Shown here: one piece after another, positions 24,580 to 32,727 of the stretch
Layout: every line of letters starts with the position of its first letter
How positions within the stretch are numbered: the first letter of the stretch is position 1
NCBI GenBank assembly: GCA_013619155.1
Contig: JABXKT010000018.1
Span: 1-38,302, forward strand
Source: Desulfobacteraceae bacterium
Lineage (GTDB): Bacteria; Desulfobacterota; Desulfobacteria; Desulfobacterales; Desulfolunaceae
Length of the DNA stretch: 38,302 nucleotides
Direction: 5' to 3'
Translations under genes and position numbers: made by a program
Notes under the pieces: model-generated
Told to the model about the DNA's origin: nothing
Seen by the model: only the letters and a program-made list of their open reading frames with translations
Databases searched by the model: none

Positions 24580-25581
24580 ATGGGTGAGAGGACGTCTTAT
24601 TTAAAATTTCATACCCTGCTAACGGGATACCGCCAGTATCGACTCGTGGAGGTGGCCTTTGATGCCGGGCTGTTTCTTGAGGTGTCCGCAGGACCCCTTT
24701 CCGGGGCTATCTTGTGTGAAAAGGTGGGGTGGGATATTCCTTTTGGACAGAGGGCCTTAAACGCACTGTGTGCCATCGGCCTTCTCGAGGCGGTGCCCGA
24801 CGGCTTTGGCCTCTCCGAACTTGGCGCCCTATTTTTAGGGCCGACGGCTCCCCATGATTTGACTGGTACCCTCCACTTCGAGAAACGTCTCTTCGATGCC
24901 TGGGCTCTTTTGGGGGAGACCCTTAAAAAGGGGGAGAGGATTTATGCCGCAACAGAAAAGAGCGATGCGGCATACAAAAAAGATCTGGCCCAGTATATTG
25001 ACGCCATGGATGAGGCCGCCCGGATACGGGCGGAAGAGCTTTGGCAGATGGTGACTCCTAAGTCTGACCGGGGGCGTTTTGTGGAGCTTGGGTTTGGCTC
25101 TGGAGCCTATAGTCTCTCCTTTTTGGAGAGGAATCCCGGGTGGACGGGGGCCTTGGCCGATCTCGAGGATGTGGTGACCCTCTTTGCCGAGAAGCGTAAA
25201 GGCCATGGTGCCTTTGGTCGTGTGGGGCTCTCCTGTGTGAATCTCCTGGATGAGATCTGGCCACTTCCGGCGTGTCGGGGGGCCAATATTCTGCTTCTCT
25301 CCAATCTGGTTCACTGTCAGGGCGATGCGGAGACGTCCGGGATTGTGAGACGCGCCGCCGATCTCCTCGCTCCCGAAGGACTCATGGTGATTCACGATTT
25401 TTATCGGGACAGGGGCGATGTGGGTGGGCTCTATGATCTTCATATGATGCTTAATACTTACAATGGGAAGGCCTATACCATAGGGGAGATGCGCCGGATG
25501 GTTGAAGGAGGGGGGCTCCAATTTGTTGGGGATATCTGTTTGCCATCGGGCTCTTCTGCTGTGCTGGCACGAAAAGGGTGA
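24580..25581 (+). CDS. bzaC: SAM-dependent O-methyltransferase, probable BzaC
   Basis: 333 residues. The N-terminal winged-helix dimerisation domain (about residues 1-100, VEVAFDAGLFLEV ... LNALCAIGLLEAVPDG.GLSELG) is followed by a Rossmann methyltransferase domain. The SAM motif VELGFGSGAYS is near residue 168, with ADLEDVV near 195. The C-terminal NLVHCQGD..TSGIVRRAADLL and GLMVIHDFY blocks are typical of plant-type O-methyltransferase family 2. GGAGG lies just upstream of the ATG. BzaC methylates 5-hydroxybenzimidazole to 5-methoxybenzimidazole. The assignment rests on family type plus position beside bzaF-cobT; other O-methyl substrates are possible. Confidence 0.6.
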   Translation: MGERTSYLKFHTLLTGYRQYRLVEVAFDAGLFLEVSAGPLSGAILCEKVGWDIPFGQRALNALCAIGLLEAVPDGFGLSELGALFLGPTAPHDLTGTLHFEKRLFDAWALLGETLKKGERIYAATEKSDAAYKKDLAQYIDAMDEAARIRAEELWQMVTPKSDRGRFVELGFGSGAYSLSFLERNPGWTGALADLEDVVTLFAEKRKGHGAFGRVGLSCVNLLDEIWPLPACRGANILLLSNLVHCQGDAETSGIVRRAADLLAPEGLMVIHDFYRDRGDVGGLYDLHMMLNTYNGKAYTIGEMRRMVEGGGLQFVGDICLPSGSSAVLARKG

Positions 25582-25828
25582 GGGGTGCCTCCCCAGAAAC
25601 CCTTTACAACCCGGCCCCCTCTGGCTATGATTCGGCGGCTCGGATGGATCCATGGGGCGACGGTTCGGTCGGGATAAGCGTCGGCTCTTAAACGGTTTTT
25701 TGATTGTGGATGACCCCGGCTTTTGTGTCTGCCCATAAGGGCCAGGGCCTTTAGGGCTGGGATGAATGTTCCCGCGTCAGGATGCGTGGGGCGGGAGACC
25801 GGCGCATCCAGGATATTATACAAATAAG

Positions 25829-27025
25829 GTGACCTCCATTACGATTATCAATCGCTATATTCTGAAAGAGCTGGTGCAGCCTTTTTTGCTCTGTCTTGGT
25901 TTTCTCAGTCTCGTCTTTCTTCTGACGAAAATCATCGATATCACCGATCTGGTGGTGAACTATCGGGCGGGTCTCGGAACGGTTCTTGCCATGGTGGGGT
26001 ACACCCTGCCGGTGCTCATGCAGTACACTCTGCCCATGTCCGTGATGATGGCCGTTTTGATGACCCTGCTTCGTATGTCTGCCGATCGTGAGATCGTGGC
26101 CATTAAGACGGGGGGGGCCGGTCTCTTCACCATTTTTCTTCCCGTGGGCTTTTTTTGCCTGGTGGGGGCCCTTTGTACCCTTGCCGTGACGGTGTATGCC
26201 GTGCCCTGGGGAAACTATTCGTACAAGAAGATGGTGGTGGCCATCGCCTCTTCGGGCGTGGATGCCTCCATAAAAGAGGGGACCTTCAATACGGGTTTTG
26301 ATGGGGTGATGCTCTATGTAGAGCATATAGATCCTAAGGATCAGGGATTTTATGGTGTGTTTATTCGCGATACGCGAAACCCCAGAAGTGAGCTCACCAT
26401 CACGGCCCCCCGGGGGCGTCGTTTCTTTTCCAAGGAGGATCAGACCCTTCTTCTGCGCCTCTTCGACGGGGAGGTGAATCAGGTGAATCTGGCCGATCGG
26501 TCTGTGAACGCCATCGCTTTTTCCACCTACGATATTCGCGTGGACTTAGCCAGGCTCCGCTCGGAAAAGAAGCTGGGGAACAAGGCCCGTGACGAGATGT
26601 CTCTGACGGAATTAAAGGCCTATATCCATGCTGAAAAAGAGGCGGGTCGCCTTCCGCTCACCACCATCATGGAGCTGCATGAAAAATTTGCCCTGGCCCT
26701 TGCCTCCCTTACCTTAGGCCTTCTCTCCATCTCCTTAGGGCTTCGTACCGCCTTTTCTCGTAAAGGATCGGGCATGGGGCTGGGGCTCGTCTGTTTTCTC
26801 CTCTACTATGTGATGCACGCCTCGGGCTGGTCCCTGGGGAAATCGGGGGTGTTGCCTCCGGAGTATGCCCTTTGGATGGGAAATGGGGTCATGGGGACCG
26901 CCGCTCTTTTCTTTCTTTTCAGAATCTCACGAGAGGAGAGTCTGGGATTTGATGTGATCGGTCGGATCCTTCTTTCGGTATACCGCTGGGTGATCGGACT
27001 GTTTTCTAAGGGAGGTCCGGCATGA
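25829..27025 (+). CDS. lptF: LPS export permease LptF
   Basis: About 398 residues. YjgP/YjgQ family: six transmembrane helices with a large periplasmic beta-jellyroll domain between helices 3 and 4 (about residues 125-260). Inner-membrane half of the LptB2FG transporter that pulls lipopolysaccharide out of the membrane. Family markers are INRYILKELVQPFL at the N-terminus, ADREIVAIKTGGAG and the C-terminal LTLGLLSISLGLRTAFSRKGSGMGLGL. The frame is open to an ATG at 25766, but homology begins near ITIINRYIL. The best choices are GTG at 25829 or a rare ATT at 25838, five bases after AGGTGA. The stop overlaps lptG by four bases. Confidence 0.92.
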   Translation: MTSITIINRYILKELVQPFLLCLGFLSLVFLLTKIIDITDLVVNYRAGLGTVLAMVGYTLPVLMQYTLPMSVMMAVLMTLLRMSADREIVAIKTGGAGLFTIFLPVGFFCLVGALCTLAVTVYAVPWGNYSYKKMVVAIASSGVDASIKEGTFNTGFDGVMLYVEHIDPKDQGFYGVFIRDTRNPRSELTITAPRGRRFFSKEDQTLLLRLFDGEVNQVNLADRSVNAIAFSTYDIRVDLARLRSEKKLGNKARDEMSLTELKAYIHAEKEAGRLPLTTIMELHEKFALALASLTLGLLSISLGLRTAFSRKGSGMGLGLVCFLLYYVMHASGWSLGKSGVLPPEYALWMGNGVMGTAALFFLFRISREESLGFDVIGRILLSVYRWVIGLFSKGGPA

Positions 27026-28095
27026 CCATCGTCCATCGGTATATCCTCAGGCAGTTTTTTAGCTATTTCTCCATGATTCAGGTGGTGGTCTTCTGTCTTG
27101 TGGTGGCCATCGATTATCTCTCATGGATTTCAAATTTTCTGAAAGCCGACTACAGCCTGCTGAGCGGTGTGGGCTTCGTGGTCATGAGAAACCTGGGGAT
27201 CATTGTGATGATGACCCCGGTGTGTGCCCTCCTCTCGAGTATCGTGCTCTTCGGGCTCATGCGGAAAAATAACGAGGTGATTGCCTTAAAAGGGGGGGGG
27301 GTCAGCGGGTGGAATCTTATCAAGCCCTTGGTGGGCGCCGGCATGGCGTTGACGCTAATGGTCTTTATCCTGGCTGAAACCATTGTGCCCGTGGCCCTCA
27401 ATAGGGCGGCGGTAATTCGCATGGTGGATATTAAAAAACGAAATATCCAGACCACCCACGGCAACAATATCTGGCTTCGCCATGGCCGCGAGATTATCTA
27501 TATCAAGCACTACACCATTGCCACCAAGACCCTTTCGGGGGTCTCCATCAGCCGGTTTGCCGATGACTCTTTCGTACCAGTGAGACGCATCGATGCGGTT
27601 TCCGGTGTTTACACCGGCACGAGCTGGTCCCTGAAAGATGTCATTATCCAGGAGCCTCCGGAATCCGGGGGGCAAGGCGCCCAATACCTTGCCGTGGCCC
27701 AGGCCATGAGCGGCATCTCTCCCGATGATCTGGGCAGTGTGGTGCGGGAGGCCAGTGAGATGAGTTTTTTTCAGCTCTGGCGGTATATTCATAAGATGGA
27801 GGCGGAAGGGTATGATGTGACCCGGTATCGCGTGGATTTCCATGCCAAAATAGCCTTTCCCCTTCTCTGTCTCATGATGGTGATGATCGGGTCGGCTATC
27901 GCCCTCACCCGTGAGCGTCACGAGGGGATTCCTGTCTCTGTGGGGTATGGAATCTGTGTGGCCTTTCTCTTCTGGATTTTTTATAGCATCTGCCTCTCCC
28001 TGGGGTATGGCGAGATGCTTCCCCCTATTCTTGCCGCCTGGGCGGCGAACCTCCTCTTCCTCTGTGTGGGGGGCTTGCTGTTGCAGGATATTTAA
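27022..28095 (+). CDS. lptG: LPS export permease LptG
   Basis: 357 residues, partner of LptF in the LptB2FG ABC transporter. Same fold: HRYILRQFFSYFSMIQ at the N-terminus, the coupling-helix region MRKNNEVIALKGGGVSGW, a periplasmic jellyroll and a final set of helices. The ATGA overlap with lptF implies coupled translation. Codons for the conserved KGGG contain ten consecutive G (27292-27301), here in frame. The ATPase LptB is not in the window. Confidence 0.93.
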   Translation: MTIVHRYILRQFFSYFSMIQVVVFCLVVAIDYLSWISNFLKADYSLLSGVGFVVMRNLGIIVMMTPVCALLSSIVLFGLMRKNNEVIALKGGGVSGWNLIKPLVGAGMALTLMVFILAETIVPVALNRAAVIRMVDIKKRNIQTTHGNNIWLRHGREIIYIKHYTIATKTLSGVSISRFADDSFVPVRRIDAVSGVYTGTSWSLKDVIIQEPPESGGQGAQYLAVAQAMSGISPDDLGSVVREASEMSFFQLWRYIHKMEAEGYDVTRYRVDFHAKIAFPLLCLMMVMIGSAIALTRERHEGIPVSVGYGICVAFLFWIFYSICLSLGYGEMLPPILAAWAANLLFLCVGGLLLQDI

Positions 28096-28124
28096 ATGAT
28101 GAATGGTAACTATTCAGCTGTGAT

Positions 28125-28395
28125 CTGACCTCGAGGAACGAGGGGCAGAGTGCATTCGTTGGCCTGCTTTCGGGGTGGTATACCTCGCCGCCGGAGGCCG
28201 TGCGGTGAAAGTTTGCCTCCGGCGGCCCTGCCGGGAGCCAACCTTTTACAAAAGGTTGCCAAACAAACTTTTACTGTAACGGTGACGGACCTTTGGTCCG
28301 TCACCGTTACAAATCTGGGGTCCAGGGGATTTATTCCCTGGCCGTCGGAGGCATGTTTCTTGGTCACTTTGACTATAGAAGGCATCGCTGTCTAT
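28125..28395 (+). repeat. Hairpin repeat element, copy 8 (best-preserved)
   Basis: Core 28215-28352. Closing ends are GCCTCCGGCGGCC and GGCCGTCGGAGGC (one mismatch). Hairpin 1 is CCAACCTTTT/AAAAGGTTG (28238-28258). The central palindrome is a perfect 16 bp (28276-28291 with 28295-28310, loop TTT). Hairpin 3 is CCAGGGGA/TTCCCTGG (28322-28341, one G-T). Upstream sits an accessory module with CCTCGAGGAACGAGGGG and a further GCCGCCGGAGGC (28189-28199). The right flank GTCACTTTGACTATAGAAGGCAT ends the element before lpxK. Confidence 0.88.
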
Positions 28396-28478
28396 TTAAT
28401 GATGAATGGTGATAATCGTAGATGGCATTTTTTTGCCCGTATATGCCCTTTGAATATTTGAAGATGAAAGTGTAATCC

Positions 28479-29564
28479 ATGGGAAAAATGACCGATTATA
28501 TCGAGCAGGCCTTTGATGATGACGGAACGAGCGCTCTGGCCTCTCCTAAGACACTCCTCTTGGGCCTGTCACGTGTGTACGGCGCCCTGGGGCGTGTGAA
28601 GCGGATGGCCTATGAGAGGGGCGTTTTGGAGACGAAGCGTCTACCCGCCCGGGTGGTGGCCATTGGGAACCTCACGGCGGGGGGGACCGGTAAGACCCCT
28701 ATGACCCTTTTTGCCGCCCGGTGGTACCAGGCACGGGGGGCTAAGGTGGTGATTGTCAGTCGTGGGTACGGGGGGAGTCTCTCCAAGCGGGGGGCCGTTG
28801 TCTCTGATGGCGACGTGGTTTTTCTCTCCCCCTTTGAGGCGGGAGATGAGCCGGTGATGATGGCCGAGCAGCTCCCCGGAGTGCCGGTGGTCATCGGCAG
28901 CGACCGTTATGCGGCAGGTATGGAGGCGTGTGACCGCTTTTGTCCCGATGTGGTGCTACTCGATGATGCCTACCAGCATATTCGGCTGGGGCGGGATTTA
29001 AATATTCTTCTGGCCGATGGCAAGCGTCCCTTTGGCAATGGGCATGTGCTCCCCCGCGGTCCTTTACGCGAACCCTTAAGCGCCCTTTCCCAGGCAGATG
29101 CCGTGGTGCTGACTCGGGCCGATACGGAGGATGTCGCCTCATTTATCGACAATCTGCCCGACCCCTTGAGGGCGGGGGCACAGTCTCTTCCCCTTTTTTG
29201 CTCCACCCATCATCTCGATCTCTCCGATGGGGAGGGGAGCCCCATGGAACCAGAGGCTCTCGGGGCTGCCTTTCTCTTTTCGGGTATCGCAAAGAACCAC
29301 GCCTTCGAAGCGGGGGCCCACGCTCTGGGGGTTACGGTGAAGGGTGGCCATTTTTTTGATGATCATCACGCCTATACAGAGGCAGAGATGGCGGGGATAG
29401 AGGCCGAGGCGAGGGGCTTGGGAGCCCGTGTTCTTCTCACCACGGACAAAGATCGGGTCAAGGTTCGCTCCATGGCCTCCATGCCCCTGGCCACCATCTC
29501 GGTCTCCATGAATTTTAAAGAGGATCTTTCCAGAATCACGGCTCTTCTCGCCACCCAGCTGTAA
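28479..29564 (+). CDS. lpxK: Tetraacyldisaccharide 4'-kinase LpxK
   Basis: 361 residues. Phosphorylates the 4' position of the lipid A disaccharide at the inner membrane. An N-terminal segment leads into the P-loop AIGNLTAGGTGKTPM (about residues 61-75), then VSRGYGG, DEPVMMAEQLPGVPVVIGSDR, DVVLLDDAYQHIRLGRDLNI and PRGPLREPLSALSQADAVVLTR. All are LpxK hallmarks. The C-terminal FFDDHHAYTEAE and LLTTDKDRVKV complete the fold. A strong terminator follows. Confidence 0.96.
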   Translation: MGKMTDYIEQAFDDDGTSALASPKTLLLGLSRVYGALGRVKRMAYERGVLETKRLPARVVAIGNLTAGGTGKTPMTLFAARWYQARGAKVVIVSRGYGGSLSKRGAVVSDGDVVFLSPFEAGDEPVMMAEQLPGVPVVIGSDRYAAGMEACDRFCPDVVLLDDAYQHIRLGRDLNILLADGKRPFGNGHVLPRGPLREPLSALSQADAVVLTRADTEDVASFIDNLPDPLRAGAQSLPLFCSTHHLDLSDGEGSPMEPEALGAAFLFSGIAKNHAFEAGAHALGVTVKGGHFFDDHHAYTEAEMAGIEAEARGLGARVLLTTDKDRVKVRSMASMPLATISVSMNFKEDLSRITALLATQL

Positions 29565-29600
29565 GAGAACCTATATAGATACGGCCCTTTTTACAAGAAA

Positions 29601-29637
29601 AGCCCCGGTCACTGATGTGACCGGGGCTTTTTTTTTG
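29601..29637 (+). terminator. Intrinsic terminator after lpxK
   Basis: Perfect 12-bp stem AGCCCCGGTCAC (29601-29612) with GTGACCGGGGCT (29617-29628), 4-base loop, followed by eight or more T. Confidence 0.92.
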
Positions 29638-29689
29638 TCTGCCTTAGGGCTCAGGCAAAAAATAGACGCCCACGTTTAAGAAAAATGCC

Positions 29690-29990
29690 ACTGTGATTTG
29701 ATCCGAGGCACGAGGGTTAAAGCGCTGCGGCAACCTGCTTTCAAGGTGGCTCACCTCGCCGCCGGAGGCCGTGCGGTGAAAGCTTACCTCCGGTGGCCCT
29801 GCCGGGAGCCAACCTTTTGGAAAGGTTGGCAAACAGGTTTTTATAGTGAGTGTAACGGACCAACGGTCCGTTACACTCACACACGTGGGGTCCAGGTGCC
29901 CAGTCCCTGGCCGCCGGAGGCATGTTTCTTGGTCACTTTAACCATAGAAGGCATCGCTTTTTGTCTGTTTTATTTTTGCGCAGCTCCTTA
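29690..29990 (+). repeat. Hairpin repeat element, copy 9
   Basis: Core 29786-29921 (ACCTCCGGTGGCC to GGCCGCCGGAGGC). Hairpin 1 is CCAACCTTT/AAAGGTTGG. The central palindrome is perfect, 29846-29861 with 29865-29880, loop AAC. Accessory module upstream (GATCCGAGGCACGAGGG, 29700-29716). The right flank CACTTTAACCATAGAAGGCATCGC runs into a T-rich tail (29953-29990) that recurs at 37080-37117 with 36 of 38 bases identical. Confidence 0.87.
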
Positions 29991-30004
29991 AGAGAAAAAG
30001 GGCC

Positions 30005-31489
30005 CTATATTTTCTCTGCGGCCATGAACTCTGCGTGCTCCTCTTTGGTCTTGAGCCTCACATCGGGTTCTGACGGGAGACCGAAGAGGGGTATGATCCT
30101 GTCCAGTCCGGTGAGGGTGAGGATGAGGATGGAGCCTACGGCAATCATGGCCATGAAGTTAAACTTGATGATGTCCATGGGGACGAAGGTGTGCAGCGGG
30201 TAGACCGCCGTTGCAATACCCACATAGAAGCCGATGTAGACGTGCCACGGGATGAGCTGGGAGCCAAAGACACCCAGGGCGTCGCTGAAGGTGGCGTTGC
30301 GCAGGCGCAGCTTGTACATATCCTCTTCAGAGGCCTCCACATTTTCGTCGGTGAGGTTTCGGATGATGGGACCGATGGTGACGATTTGCGCCATCTCATC
30401 GGCCAGGGCGGCGTTGCCGAGGATGGAGAGGGTACCGTTGTAGAACATGAGCTGGCGTACGTTTCCGGAGATGTTGACGATGAGCCTGGAGACGGGTTCG
30501 AAGGCGTGCATTTTGCCCATGATGCCGCCGAAGGCACCCACCCACATCATCATGACGATGACCCAGGAACCGGCCCCTTCGAAGCCTGAGTACATGAGGT
30601 CTAAGAAGCCTCGGACGGACTCTACGGTGCCTGCGGTAAGTCCCAGGAGAAGAGAGGCGATGATGCCAATACCAAGGCAAACGAGGGTGGGCAGTCCCAT
30701 GACGGCTACGATGAGAACGAGGAGCAAAGGGATGCACATGTATAAGGGGACCCCGTTTTGTACCTGCTGAAGAAGCGTGACGGCCGAGGCACGCTTCTCA
30801 GCCAGGGCGGCCCAGACCGTGTCCGGGATCTGACCGATGGCCTCGGAGGCGTTGCCCACTTCGTTGGGAAGGCCCATGATGGAGCTGGCGGCGTAGAAGG
30901 CGATGGCGGTGGCAATGAGGCAGAGGATGGACCATACCCCCTGGTGACGAATTCGATCGATGACCTCAACTTTCTGGATGCCCGAGCTGACGACGGTGGT
31001 GTCGGAGATGAGTCCGATGTTGTCACCGAAGCAGGCCCCCCCGGCGATGGCCGCGGTGGTGAGGACGATATCGCCCCCCACAATATGGTTGAGCCAGAGA
31101 AAGACCGGCGCACAGGCGGCGAAGGTTCCCCAGGAGGTCCCCGTGGCTACGGAGAGGATGGATGTGACCACAAGCCCTGTGATGGCTACTGTCTTGGCGG
31201 TAAGTCCCATGTTAAGGGAGACGGTGATAATGGATGCGCCGACGCCTGTGGCCATGAAGGCCTCGGCCATGGCGTAGGCGAGCATCAGGATGAAGAAGAC
31301 GAGCTGCATCTCCTTTACATTGTCCACGGCCGCATCGACAATGGTTTGAAATTTCATGCGTTCGGTGGCGAACGCGATGATGGCGGCGTAAATGGTGGCA
31401 AGGGGGGCCGCAAGAAGTGCATCAAAGCCTGAAATCATCAGGCCTGCCATGACAAAAACAGGACTTAATTTTAATAAACCAGCAAACAT
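30005..31489 (-). CDS. NhaC-family Na+/H+ antiporter
   Basis: 494 residues, about 11-13 transmembrane helices, IT/NhaC superfamily. Blocks include VATGTSWGTFAACAPVFLWL, AIAGGACFGDNIGLISDTTVVSS and ALADEMAQIVTIGPI, which carry the polar and acidic residues typical of NhaC antiporter cores. Expected to expel sodium in exchange for protons at the inner membrane, which would complement the sodium-coupled SstT. AGGA lies upstream of the ATG. Single gene, with repeat copy 9 just downstream on its 3' side. The substrate could also be a dicarboxylate or amino acid/proton pair, as NhaC relatives vary. Confidence 0.85.
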   Translation of the reverse strand: MFAGLLKLSPVFVMAGLMISGFDALLAAPLATIYAAIIAFATERMKFQTIVDAAVDNVKEMQLVFFILMLAYAMAEAFMATGVGASIITVSLNMGLTAKTVAITGLVVTSILSVATGTSWGTFAACAPVFLWLNHIVGGDIVLTTAAIAGGACFGDNIGLISDTTVVSSGIQKVEVIDRIRHQGVWSILCLIATAIAFYAASSIMGLPNEVGNASEAIGQIPDTVWAALAEKRASAVTLLQQVQNGVPLYMCIPLLLVLIVAVMGLPTLVCLGIGIIASLLLGLTAGTVESVRGFLDLMYSGFEGAGSWVIVMMMWVGAFGGIMGKMHAFEPVSRLIVNISGNVRQLMFYNGTLSILGNAALADEMAQIVTIGPIIRNLTDENVEASEEDMYKLRLRNATFSDALGVFGSQLIPWHVYIGFYVGIATAVYPLHTFVPMDIIKFNFMAMIAVGSILILTLTGLDRIIPLFGLPSEPDVRLKTKEEHAEFMAAEKI

Positions 31490-32587
31490 ATCTCTTTTTT
31501 CCTAAATCTATGGTGGTGGGAGTTTTTTGGTACGCCGAACGCCGGGTTCGGCTGTTTTTTTCTTCATCTTCAGGGTTCTGTTTTTTAGATCCTTTTAAAT
31601 TGGCAGCATCAGACCAAAGGGGGCGATCATGGATATATCTCCTTTCCTTAGATATGAATATTGTTTTATTCCAGAGCGTTGCAGGCTCTGGAATGGGTAA
31701 CATATATGGAAAAAGAGGGACCCTCGTATGGGGGGCCTTCTGAAAAAGGGGCCTTTGTGTTATCCATTTTGGGGTGATGGCCTATATGGATCTATTAAAC
31801 GTAAAATTTAGTCAACAACCCGAAAACAATGCAGCATAATAGACCCGGTGGAATCCGTCAAAAATAAACGCATATTTTCGGCGGGAATTTTTGCATCTTT
31901 CTATCCAATCTCTCGTTTTTATAGGGAATAAACGATGGTTCTCTTTCGTGGCAGGAAGGGTGTGGCGATCCCGGGAACCTTTGGCTTGAGGCCCCTTCGG
32001 CCGATTTTTTGGACGGCCATCTTTTCGATCCTTCATATTTGTTTTTTTAAGCGCGAAGGCCCCGGCGTGCCTCTCTACCATTTTGGCTGGGGCATGCCGG
32101 TTGACGGCGTGTTTTTCTTCTACCCGTGGGGTTTATCCGCTTTCGGGATGTGAAAACTCCGGGTTGTGTGCTACTAAAGTGAGTGACGATTCTATGTCAA
32201 CACCGGAAGGGGGTTCGTGTGGGAGCGGCTCTCTTCCGGTACCTTTTTTTTAAATCTGTCCCCTCTTTCGGGCCCTTTTTTGGCGGCGTTGTTTTTTACT
32301 TGGGGTGGCCCCCTTGTGCCTCTCTTTTTTCTGGTCTCCTTTGCCCCCCCCCCAAAAAAAAAAGAATTCATCTTCGATAGGCTTTTTTATTATGTGTCTT
32401 CCCTGCTGTCGCCGGGTGTTTGTCGGCCTTGGGATAGGTATATTTGTGGTATCGGGGCCTTACCTTTGGTCGACGCGATGAAAAAAAATAGGCGGGATAT
32501 TTTTTTATAAGGGGGGACCGATGGTGGGGATGGGTTTTGATGCATAAGGGCGGCCTTGATTTAAGGGGGTGCCCTTTTTTTATTGGG
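31490..32587. other. 1.1-kb stretch without a supportable gene
   Basis: Nothing here looks like a protein family. Several short, hydrophobic or basic frames exist on both strands, but they have T- or A-rich bias and no ribosome binding site. Visible structure: a perfect 10-bp inverted repeat ATTCCAGAGC/GCTCTGGAAT (31668-31694) without a T run, and a C10-A10 homopolymer junction (32344-32363). The region contains the upstream side of the NhaC-family gene and probably its promoter, which I could not define. Confidence 0.5.
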
Positions 32588-32690
32588 GCCTTCGGGGGCC
32601 AGGGACCCCTGGTCACTATAAACGTCTGTTTGGCAACCTTTTACAAAAGGTTGGCCCCCGGCAGGGCTGCCGGAGGCTAATCGTTCGCCG
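32588..32690 (-). repeat. Hairpin repeat element, copy 10 (central palindrome deleted)
   Basis: Reverse orientation. The right boundary GGCTGCCGGAGGC (32665-32677) and hairpin 1 (CAACCTTTTACAAAAGGTTG, 32634-32653) are intact. Only the outer end of the central hairpin (TGGTCACTATAA) remains, directly joined to a CCAGGGACCCCTGG remnant of hairpin 3. Confidence 0.75.
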
Positions 32691-32727
32691 TATTTTGGTG
32701 AGATCTGTCTGTTTTTTGCCAGACTCC

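Noticed and set aside
28110..28385. Minus-strand peptide frame through repeat copy 8 (begins MVKVTKKHASDG), with similar frames in copies 1 and 11
   Set aside because: The similar peptides come from the repeat sequence itself. In the copies at 18.7, 24.3 and 29.8 kb the same frame is broken by stops or shifts, so there is no conserved coding.
32217..32510. Hydrophobic 97-codon frame across the C10-A10 tract
   Set aside because: Its hydrophobicity comes from T-rich DNA. There is no start signal and the C-terminal part does not look like protein.
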